Positions 56,201 through 64,000 of a stretch of DNA of 64,000 nt are shown here, piece by piece. The stretch is taken from the NCBI RefSeq assembly GCF_002234675.1, contig NC_019873.2, forward strand, positions 10,317,740 through 10,381,739. Reading direction: 5' to 3'. The notes beneath the pieces are model-generated. The model ran no database searches, was not told the origin of the DNA, and worked only from the letters and a program-made list of their open reading frames with translations. Source of the DNA: Oryzias latipes. Its lineage: Eukaryota; Chordata; Actinopteri; Beloniformes; Adrianichthyidae. How positions within the stretch are numbered: position 1 is the first letter of the stretch; each line of letters begins with the position of its first letter. The position numbers and the translations under genes are program-made.

Positions 56201-57222
56201 TTGAACAGAATCCTGCAGATCACTGTCTCTATTCTATGAAAAGGGAGGATGAAAAAGTGATCCTTGTGATTTGGGTTGATGATATTATTCTGGCTGGAAG
56301 CAGCGAACTGGCTCTAAGTGATGTAAAACAAATGTTAACTGACAGATTTAAAATGAAGGATTTGGGAAGATTGAAACACTTTTTGGGTATTGATTTCCAT
56401 CAAAACGAAAACCAAGTCAAAATGTCGCAGAAAAGATACATAAATAAGATCTTAGAAAGATTTGGAATGGAAGACTGCAAACCAAGGGAGACACCTTGTG
56501 AACAGAAACTGGTCTATTCTGACAACGGAAAGAAAATGACAGACGTAAGGAAGTACAGGGAAGCAGTAGGAAGTCTAATCTACTTGTCAACTTGTACTAG
56601 GCCGGACCTGAGTTATATTGTGAGCAGACTCTCTCAACATTTTGGGGATCCGACAGAAGAACACTGGAACAGTGTTAAACATGTTCTCAGGTATCTTAAA
56701 GGTACTCAGGAAAAGGAGTTGTGCTTTAACAAAAACTCTTCAGGTATTTTAGGCCTCCGGGTTTACTGTGACGCTGACTGGGCATCCAATGAAAAGGATA
56801 GGCGCAGTGTTTCAGGGTACTGTGTGAGTCTGAGTGAGAAAAGCTCACTCATTTCTTGGAAAACAAAAAGACAACCCACAGTGGCACTTTCAACATGTGA
56901 AGCAGAGTACATGTCTCTTGCAGCAGCTTTACAAGAGGTCATTTACTTAGAGCAGTTACTCACTGGCCTAGATGGATGCAGCTATGTAAAGACAGAAGTG
57001 TTTGAAGACAATCAAGGCACCATAGCTCTAGCTAAAAACCCTGTTAACAGACAGAGGTGCAAGCACATTGACATCAAATACCATTTCATCAGAGAGATCG
57101 TGACAAGTGGTAAAGTTTTGTTAAACTACTGTCCAACTGATAAAATGACAGCCGATGTGATGACTAAGCCAGCAACAAAGCTGAAACTACAAAGGTTTTC
57201 CCAGAATTTGTTTGGTGTTTAA
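53203..57222 (+). CDS. Copia Gag-Pol polyprotein, 1339 aa
   Basis: Domain order is the Copia order, with integrase before reverse transcriptase. The gag region has a CCHC knuckle (CYKCGKRGHIARRC, about residue 230). The aspartic protease is at VDAGATSH (about 304). The GAG-pre-integrase zinc motif lies at about 440-480, and the integrase core has HTDLAGP (about 503) and SDNGTEF (about 564). The RT has QMDVKTAYLHAP (about 935) and WVDDI (about 1024), followed by RNase H with CEAEYMSLA and EDNQGT. The frame looks whole; whether it is expressed is unknown. Confidence 0.95.
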   Translation: MANRLASLQTAQLVFDGSEERYELWETRFLGHLHSLKLKETILNEPVTEEQLANDQSKNADCYAELIRLIDDKSLSLIRHEAADKGREALKILRDHYSGKSKPRIINLYTTLTRLKMAENECVTDYMIRAENTITALRDAGENMSDGLLIAMILGGLPDSFKPLAVHITQNEDKVTFTDFKRRLRVYEEAEKMSKAESTDNVMKTYAKQEQTKNKARTYHRKEEEAEVTCYKCGKRGHIARRCQQKVWCNFCKSSTHKETICKKKGKQDDVRKVTEDASGSTDHFFKAKAETPASKVKMKGIMVDAGATSHIVNDIRKFTDFDESFNPERHTVELADGTKVNGTAQRRGTALIHLVDCTGQQHRAYLRDALFMPTYPHDIFSVVRAANEGTTITFKKGESHLITKSRCRFDIHENEKLYYLPTIEDDNDKCKAIHDIQGWHEIMGHCNFDDIRKLQSVVKGMEVKGDVHRQVNPCRVCTEGKTTQTRNREPDVKAEKPLQLVHTDLAGPMQTSLDGYKYAQSFTDDYTGTVFVYFLKAKSDAVCATEKFIADVAPYGEIRCIRSDNGTEFTSQDFQTLMTKNRIRHERSAPYSPHQNGTAERGWRTLLEMSRCLLMESGLPDKFWNYAMQTAAYIRNRCYSRRTKKTAYEMLTGKQPNIANMHKFGSTCLAYKQDKGKFESRCNEGVFVGYDKYSPAYLLYYPKESKVQKHRLVKFINRATSEKETQTTEPFLECVDGMFPRETNDDDPTEMEKVRDKNVDTDCEVPETLTEEAEQSCVGKPRETAQRKNPTRTKKKPAYLQDYDTESNDNLQMCVDFCYRAVCDLPNTYQEAVASAESEQWKIAMEEEMKSLIDNKTFTLTKLPAGRKAVGGRWVYAVKTDVDGGDKFKARFVAKGYNQKEGTDFSETFSPTADMTSVRIVMQKAAQEGLILHQMDVKTAYLHAPIDCEIFVEQPEGFEKKMKSGQKLVCKLHKSLYGLKQSGRNWNLMLHKYLTENGFEQNPADHCLYSMKREDEKVILVIWVDDIILAGSSELALSDVKQMLTDRFKMKDLGRLKHFLGIDFHQNENQVKMSQKRYINKILERFGMEDCKPRETPCEQKLVYSDNGKKMTDVRKYREAVGSLIYLSTCTRPDLSYIVSRLSQHFGDPTEEHWNSVKHVLRYLKGTQEKELCFNKNSSGILGLRVYCDADWASNEKDRRSVSGYCVSLSEKSSLISWKTKRQPTVALSTCEAEYMSLAAALQEVIYLEQLLTGLDGCSYVKTEVFEDNQGTIALAKNPVNRQRCKHIDIKYHFIREIVTSGKVLLNYCPTDKMTADVMTKPATKLKLQRFSQNLFGV

Positions 57223-57286
57223 TGTGTTTATGTGAAACAGATAATTGAATCAAAATTTAACACAGTGAGCTAAGTTCGAGTGGGGG

Positions 57287-57603
57287 TGTTAAGATGTAAA
57301 GATTAAAGTGCGCCCTTACTCAATGTGTTATGGTAAAGTTAGAACCTGTGTTTATGTGTGTGTTCATACAAGGTGCTTTACGGTAACCTGTTCACAGTGA
57401 TGTCGGGTGATTCAGCAGCAGAGCTGCGCATGTGCAATGTTCAGGTGTGTATGGCAGACTCCATGATACGAGGAGCATGTGCTACGTCTTTCTCATGTGA
57501 ATAAATGTGCCTGTTATGCACAAAAGAGAAAGTGGCTCTACGTTTCTTCATCAACACGCAAAGAGGACACGGAAGCAGACACCGTTCCCTCCATCCCTCT
57601 ACA
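57287..57603 (+). repeat. Copia 3' LTR
   Basis: Same length as the 5' LTR, with no difference seen on reading. Confidence 0.95.
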
Positions 57604-57995
57604 GTCCTCGTTCCTCGTTCCTTGTCTCATGCCACGTCACAGTGAGTTTTTGTTTTTTGGTTTTGTCATCCTGCTCGGCAGCGCTTTTTGTTTGTTTGTA
57701 ATTAAACTCCTTGCCCCGTAACTTTGTGCCTCCTGCCTCTGCATCTGGGTCCAACCGGCTCTCGAGCCACCCCACCACCGTGACAATGAATAAGTTAATA
57801 TTTAAAAAACATATAAGAAAAGGTGCAGTACAAAAATCAGTTTTCACATTTTGCAAAAAGACTTTCTACTCTAAAACAATTTTTAGTATAATTAGTCATC
57901 CTATTTGCATTTTTAAGAATCAAATGTATTTATTTATTTGAAGGTTTCGAATATATATATTGGTGGTGGTGAATATTGGCTGGAATGCACAGTTA

Positions 57996-58855
57996 CAGTT
58001 TTTTTCAGTCGCTTTAGTTCAATTCTCAGATCAGAATTGAAGTTTGCAAATACGTGTTTGCATTTCTCAAAACAATTTGTACAAACAGCAAAACACTATG
58101 GATTTCTTGCAAAAGCCTGTAACTTGCTCAAAATCTTTAGTTCATCTCTCAAAACTAAGTCTTCATGTCATTGAACATGTCAGTGCCATCAGAATGTCAA
58201 GTCCTTGTGTCATTGTCTACGAACAAGACAGTCAAATTACTTAGTCATGTTGTCAATATAACTGTACTTTAGAGGGAGGTTCTGATGTAAACTATGGATA
58301 AAGTTTGGATGACAATTATTGTAAAATGTAAGTTTCACCTTTTTTGTTTGATTGCAAGAGACTGGACAAGATTCACATTTACACTTTTACTGTTCATATT
58401 GTAATTTGTTGACAGACCATGTCATACCAACATAGAAAAAACCCACTGCAAACAGTAACACAAAGGGAAAAAAATATAGGACAACATTCTGTTCAACAGT
58501 ACAGGCAGTGCAGTAGGAATTGGTGTGGTCTTCCTACACCTCTTGTCGTTCCTGTACGTTAGGCCACAAATTCTCATCCACATCACAGCAAATATCCTCT
58601 CTTGCAATGCAGTGAAATATGTTTGTCACATTATGACAACTTGGTCAACCATTTTGCCATTAATGACTTATACAAAGAACTAATGACTAGGTGTTTTGAG
58701 GAGTAAGACTGTTGCACAGTGAACTATATAATACATTTTGATCAACATGACATAAACAGTTGATAGTGTAGCAATGTAGCAAAGAGCAGAGAATTGTACA
58801 TAATCCTTTGCATGGATGCAAATGATTATGTAAAAAAAATGGACTGAGAAACTAT
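57996..58855 (+). mobile_element. Tc/mariner-type MITE, left member of an inverted pair
   Basis: Preceded by TA (57994-57995) and starts CAGTTTTTTTCAGTCGC. It ends near GGACTGAGAAACTAT. No coding frame is seen. The sequence is inverted at 59024-59980. Confidence 0.75.
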
Positions 58856-59023
58856 TTTTTTTTTCATGTAAATGTGAAGGTACATGGGCAAGCTAGCATG
58901 ATTTTTTTTTGACAGATGTCAAACATAAATCCATCAATGATGTGGTGTTCTACACTGCATCGCACAATTGTGTTCATCTCTCCTGAGTTTGACTCACCAT
59001 GTTTTTGTTTTGTAATTTACAGT

Positions 59024-59980
59024 TTTTCTTAGTCGCTTTAGTACAATTCTCAGATCAGAATGAAATTTCCAAAACTATTTGTTCAATCCTCACATCATGA
59101 TGTCACTTGTGCACAATATATAAGCAGTTTCTCACTTCTTTGAACAAGTTGCAATTGCTTTGGTACATCCATGCAAATGATTATGTACAATTCTCTGCTC
59201 TTTGCTACACTATCAACTGTTTATGTCATGTTGATCAAAATGTATTATATAGTTCACTGTGCAACAGTCTTACTCCTCAAAACACCTAGTCATTAGTTCT
59301 TTGTATAAGTCATTAATGGCAAAATGGTTGACCAAGTTGTCATAATGTGACAAAAATATTTCGCTGCATTGCAAGAGAAGATATTCGCTGTGATGTGGAT
59401 GAGAATTTGTGGCCTAACAAACAGGAACAACAAGAGGTATAGGAAGACCACACCAATTCCTACTGCACTGCCTGTACTGTTGAACAGAATGTTGTCCTAT
59501 ATTTTTTTTTTCCCTTTGTGTTACTGTTTGCAGTGAGTTTTTTTCTATGTTGGTATGACATGGTCTGTCAACAAATTACAATATGAACAATAAGAGTGTA
59601 AATGTGAATCTTGCCCAGTCTCTTGCAATCAAACAAAAAAGGTGTAACTTACATTTTACAATAATTGTCATCAAAACTTTAGCCATAGTTTACATCAGAA
59701 CCTCCCTCTAAAGTACAGTTATATTGACAACATGACTAAGTCATTTGACTGTCTTGTTCGTAGACAGTGACACAAGGACCTGATATTCTGATGGCACTGA
59801 CATGTTCAATGACAAAGACTTAGTTTGGAGAGATGAACTAAAGATTTTGAGCAAGTTACAGGCTTTTGCAAGAAATCCATAGTGTTTTGCTGTTTGTACA
59901 AATTGTTTTGAGAAATGCAAACACGTATTTGCAAACTTCAATTCTGATCTGAGAATTGAACTAAAGCGACTGAGAAACTG
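59024..59980 (-). mobile_element. Tc/mariner-type MITE, right member of an inverted pair
   Basis: Ends GCGACTGAGAAACTG before TA (59981-59982). The inner end CAGTTTTTCTTAGTCGC is at about 59024. It is the reverse complement of 57996-58855 over more than 800 bp with modest divergence, separated by about 170 bp. Confidence 0.75.
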
Positions 59981-59982
59981 TA

Positions 59983-60673
59983 TTTGCTACTTGGCTTCTT
60001 CTGACAGTTTTCCTCAAAGTTTTCAGATGTGTAAGATGTCAGCACTGGGGCTTAAAATGAAGAAAACATTGAGTAGTGTTCTCCTGGGCACATGTAATCC
60101 TTTGCGTGACACTGCTGTTGGCGGGGAAAGTGCTGCAGGTTTAATTTGTTCCATATAATCAACCCCAAGTCCCTGAGCGGTGAGCTCCAGTTTGTCTACG
60201 CCCCTGCAGAGGTCCATTCACGCAGAATAAGTGAACACACCTGGGTGCTCCACCACGGTGAAGCTTTACCTTCATGTGCAGTCACAAACAGGGTTAGAGA
60301 TGCGTGAGGAGACGACAGACAGGGAGAGCACGTACGCTCCTGCAGAGGATTGCTGCTGGCGGGGTGTGGTGCCCTGACAAAGTTCATGAATTTACTGAAC
60401 TTTTGAACTGTACTCTGGAATGCAGCAGGCAGACAATCAGCACAGACTTCCTTGGAAAAAAGTTCCAAGTAATTTGGTCAGTTTGAAGTAAAACTATTTA
60501 CTTGTTATATTTTGTAACTCAGATTTTTTGCTTACCTTTTTAATTTTAAAGATTATTTGTTTTCAAGTTATACTGTATTTTTTTATTTTTATTTTTATAA
60601 CCCTTAGTCACTGTTACACAAAGTTTCAGCTTTAATCATTAATGGCTGTCCCTGTTTCCATGGTTTTCAGTTC
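59983..60673. other. Unassigned non-coding DNA
   Basis: 60100-60480 is moderately GC with short open frames, but no splice-compatible exon set is evident. Confidence 0.35.
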
Positions 60674-61195
60674 GGGTGTATTCAGACTGGACACATTTGG
60701 TTTGCTTTGAGTGACCCAGAGTTTGTTTCCCCCTGTAATCTGTAACAAATATTCAGTCTGAATACACTAAAGTGGTCCGAGACCAGGAAGCACTCTTTGG
60801 AGGTGATCTCGGGTTTTGCTCTGACATTCTTCAGTCTGTATACAATCCGTCCTCGGAGCAGAAAGACTGAACCAAACAGCCACCATAGTAAACAGACATG
60901 TTTATTTGTTAAAATGTTTATTTTAACATAACTGAAAACGATTGTCCCGGTTTTTTTTTCTGTTTGCTGTTACACGGCATGCACCCGACAGACGCTAATG
61001 TGACGTCATCCTCGTAGCTCCTGGCCCATGACTGAAGAAATATTTAGTCACATGGTTTTGTTTACAAGCTGTGGTCTGTAACAGAATGGTCCATTTGATG
61101 CCAGTCTGAATACAGACCAAACGCAAAGTTCGGGACTCGATCTGGACCAAATTAAGCAGACCCGATTCGGAACAAAGAAATTTCCCAGACTGAAT
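60674..61195. mobile_element. TIR MITE, sister of the 35.7-kb copy
   Basis: Ends GGGTGTATTCAGACT and AGACTGAATACACCC. Internal GGTCCGAGACCAGGAA and GAATACAGACCAAACGCAA words are shared. It lacks both nested inserts and so shows the original element at about 520 bp. Confidence 0.8.
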
Positions 61196-62033
61196 ACACC
61201 CTAAGTTAGCATAAATCCATCTGTTTTACCATTTTTTGGTTGTACATTTTTTCAGGTTTACTTTTAAGAGTTTTTTCTATGTATGAGTTGTTAATCTTTT
61301 GCTCTCCTATTTATCAGGTTGTTATGGTTAGGGTGCTTCTCCTTTATTTAAAGGCCTACTCTGATGAAAATTGTGTTTTTGATGTTTTAAACGTGTTGTT
61401 GTTGCATTTTTCTGATGATGGAGGACATGAAATAAAAAACTGATCTTAAATTGCATTTCTGAGAATTTTTTTATTCAAATTGTTGTGAATCAGGAGCAGA
61501 CAAAGAAATGGTGTTTGAAAAAGAGCCAATTTGTTATGTAAAAAATATGCTGGGTGGACGCAAGTTCTCTGCTCCTCTCCATTCTGATGCATCACTTGCA
61601 GACAAATAGGTCCATGTCATGTACATCTTTGTTTTCCTCGTCTGAGCTGAAATCTGGTTAAAAAATACACGGCTGGATAGCTCCAATATTGTTCGCCATT
61701 TTTGTTGCACCGGTAATGTTATGTTGGGGTGTGGGGGACTGCAAGGACCATTTTCTTTTTGCCCGTTCGGGCCACTGCACTCCTTCACTGATGGGCTGTT
61801 CCTTTGAGGATTGCTGGGAATTGTCCTCTTCTGTTTGCTTATTCTTATGGGAGTCACTGGGGGTACTTTTCTTCTGCTTTACCTGCTCCAATGGGGTTGT
61901 TAGTCATGCTTTTCTTCTCATTTTTGGTTCTTGCAAGGGGTTTTATTTTGTTATTATTGCTTACCCTTTACATTTCTTGGTTTGATCCACTTTTTTTGTG
62001 TTAAGACAGTTAAAGTTTTGTTAACAATCTCAT
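61196..62033 (+). repeat. Dispersed repeat, copy 2 of 2, and spacer
   Basis: 61345-61665 pairs with 51905-52195 (ATGATGGAGGACATG, TTTCTGAGAATTTTTTTATT). The rest is T-rich spacer without a gene. Confidence 0.45.
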
Positions 62034-62037
62034 TTAA

Positions 62038-62242
62038 CCCTTGTGCTATCCTAGACACTTTAACATTGGGAGTTGGGTCATCTAGACCCACTAGACAGTG
62101 CGCTGAACCTTTTTTCTTCAATGATTTGTGATCTTCACTGGTGTCCATGGATTACATGAAATCTTTCCACCTTTATCCACCTTTGTCATGGTAGGGAGAA
62201 CACGTCGATGTGAGGGTGGGGTCATCTAAGATAGCACAAGGG
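62038..62242. mobile_element. piggyBac-type MITE, TTAA flanked
   Basis: TTAA at 62034-62037 and 62243-62246. Ends CCCTTGTGCTATCC / AGATAGCACAAGGG, with GGGTCATCTAGA-type subterminal words. Too short to encode a transposase. Confidence 0.85.
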
Positions 62243-62246
62243 TTAA

Positions 62247-64000
62247 TTGTATCTTGGGTAGAATTTATTATGTAGAACTCTTACAGGCTAGTGTTTAAGT
62301 CCAGTTGGGGTTTTTCTGTTATTCTTTTACTTTATATTTTTTGCATTTTTTGTGTGTGCATATTTTGCATATTTATTTGCATAATTAACACTTCTGCAAA
62401 ACATTCCAGTGTCTTCCTTCCTGTTTGGTAGATCACTTAAAGGTCCCAATAACAAACTAAAAGTATGATTATTCTTTTACAACTCTACTACTTCTAATGT
62501 AGTTCTACTTTTGTCACACCCAAATTACTGAAAAAAATATTGTATGTTTTAATTTTTTGTTTGTTCTTAATAAAAAAACTTTTCTGTACATGATTCACAT
62601 AAACCTTTTCCTTATAGTTCTTTAGTTTCACTCTTTTCATTCCAATTTCTTTGTGTATGTAGGTTAGTTTGTAAAACTATGATAACTGGCGGGGCTTAAT
62701 ATTTCTTACAATAGAGGTCAGTAACTCTGTGCTTCACATGCTAGCATGACAAGATGTTGCTTGATATCCAACTGCCTCTGGTCAACTTGATGGTCCATGA
62801 CCATTAAATCGGATAAATGATCATCTGTAAAGAAGGAAAACACAGGTGGAAAATCACATCCAAGAGTGTGGACGAGCTTTTGCAGAAACAAGCACTGACA
62901 TCGACAGTTCAAACTGCAGCTGAACGAAGAATCCTACCTGTCATCGCCTCTTCTCTGTGTTGCCATCTGGAGAAAACAAATAACAGCTTCCAGCAGGAAG
63001 CATGGATGAATTTAAGGCTTTGCATTCCCCTCCAACTGTGTGCAGCGACTTGTTGGACATTCTGACTGAAGTAAAAAAAACTAAAACTTTAAAACATGTT
63101 TCTGCTTTATAGTCCTTGTTGTCTAATGTGTGGTTTTCTATAAATATCTCAAAAGAGTGTAGGTTTTCATTGAAAGTCTTTGGAAAAACACGTTTTTCAT
63201 TTTACAGACACCTTTGTTTACTGTACAGAAAAAGTGACTAGGTTATAAAATGTGAGTTTGTGAAAAAAAAAAAACATTCATGTTTGGATCTCTGCAGGAA
63301 AATCTCTGTAGGACGGTGGTTTAAATTTGAGGTCATGGTCAGCCTGGAGGCTGTCCTGGTCAAGGACAGAGCAGCAGGTTTGAACTCGAGACCTTTTGGA
63401 TGAAGTTTGAAGGCCTTGGTCCTAAAAGAGGAGGTTAAAGTCGTGCACTTTCATTCTGAAGGATCCTGAGCTCTGCAGGCGGTTTTCCTCCTGGAGGCGC
63501 ATGGCTGGAATGCTGACATAACAGATGTTGTCTGACCAAACCAATAATTATGTGCTGTATGTCCGTGCCCGCACATCCTCCACTTCGGGCTGCTTTTCCA
63601 TCCCCGTTTCCTCCAGCTGTGACTGAAATGCTCAGGTTTTTCTCAAAGGACACATTTAAATACATCAATTCTGTCAGCTTTCCCCTCTTCATCCAGGTTT
63701 TTACACCTTTGCTTCTGCACGTGGGAAAGAGCAGGACACAGAAACTGAAGAAGACAATTAAAAATATCTAGAGTGTCTTTGATTGGTTACAACAGCAACA
63801 TTGCCTTGAAAATATTTTTAAAAAGGGCAACATTTTTGACAAAAGTTTGACTTCTGTTTTACGAGCTAAAAACGGAGCTCATTTGTTTATAGACATTCAC
63901 ACAAAACCACAAGGAAAAACCTTTTTTATTCCACTGTCAGACAATGCTGACATCTCAAGAAACCTCCCCCGGAATCAGTTAGGGGTCAAACTAACAAAAG
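62247..64000. other. Unassigned non-coding DNA
   Basis: AT-rich to about 62700, then mixed. Short open frames at 62817-63065 and 63435-63771 have no recognised domain or splice support. Confidence 0.35.

Larger units (their letters stand above)
52669..57603 (+). mobile_element. Ty1/Copia LTR retrotransposon, looks whole
   Basis: Two 317-bp LTRs (52669-52985 and 57287-57603) appear identical and are flanked by the 5-bp repeat GTCCT (52664-52668 and 57604-57608). GGTTATGGGCCCAGG after the 5' LTR fits a primer site of the internal tRNA-Met type used by Copia kin. A polypurine tract (GAGTGGGGG) precedes the 3' LTR. One uninterrupted polyprotein frame lies between. Identical LTRs imply a very recent insertion. 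Confidence 0.95.
52427..57787 (+). repeat. TGTCA...TGACA dispersed repeat split by the Copia element
   Basis: The flank 52427-52668 (TGTCTTGT-rich, CTGTCTGTATTTAAGTCTTG) continues at 57609-57787 (TGCATCTGGGTCCAAC ... CCGTGACA), the usual wording of a frequent fish repeat. Target base GTCCT is duplicated by the Copia insertion. Confidence 0.55.

Overview
This is nuclear DNA of a ray-finned fish, probably a percomorph teleost. The evidence is the mix of repeats: Tx1-type L1 elements with G-rich 3' UTRs, L2-like 3' ends, TTAA, TA and 8-bp-TSD MITEs with typical fish termini, a fish-type endogenous retrovirus and a vertebrate-type Copia element. Introns follow GT/AG rules. No bacterial or viral operon structure is present, and the species cannot be fixed from the sequence alone.

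Layout. (1) 1-7640 is a Tx1-clade L1 LINE on the minus strand: G-rich 3' UTR, damaged ORF2, hairpin-bearing inter-ORF spacer, intact ORF1 and short 5' UTR. It is split by a plus-strand 3' fragment of a second non-LTR element (4701-5786) flanked by a 19-bp target duplication. (2) 7641-27470 is a tandem array of 43 units of about 357 bp. Each unit carries a tRNA-Thr-like gene on the minus strand (39 AGT, 3 CGT, 1 TGT anticodons). A 4.4-kb broken endogenous retrovirus (15586-19981) sits inside the array. Four decayed units follow at 29.3-31.35 kb, among a 5'-truncated L1 3' end and a TA-flanked pogo/Tigger-like MITE. (3) 31.4-41.5 kb is mostly unassigned non-coding DNA with L2-like fragments, a TA-type MITE and a triple nest (MITE containing an L2-like fragment and another L1 3' end).

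(4) 41587-49980 is the only host gene I can support: five phase-compatible exons on the plus strand encoding a 122-residue, single-pass membrane protein of unknown family. Its introns are loaded with transposons. Intron 1 holds a 3.62-kb element with TIRs of over 540 bp and a 6-bp target duplication; each TIR contains the same open reading frame, apparently the first exon of a spliced element gene. Intron 3 holds a 50-bp-TIR MITE and a 1.03-kb hAT-type element. (5) 52669-57603 is a Ty1/Copia element that looks whole, with apparently identical LTRs. (6) 57996-59980 is a head-to-head pair of TA-type MITEs forming a giant imperfect palindrome. MITEs and unassigned non-coding DNA run to the end.

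The two most unusual items are the tRNA-Thr-like satellite and the long-TIR element. The satellite has a uniform non-canonical T-loop, a distant Pol III terminator and anticodon changes confined to the wobble base. The long-TIR element has its first coding exon duplicated in both termini.
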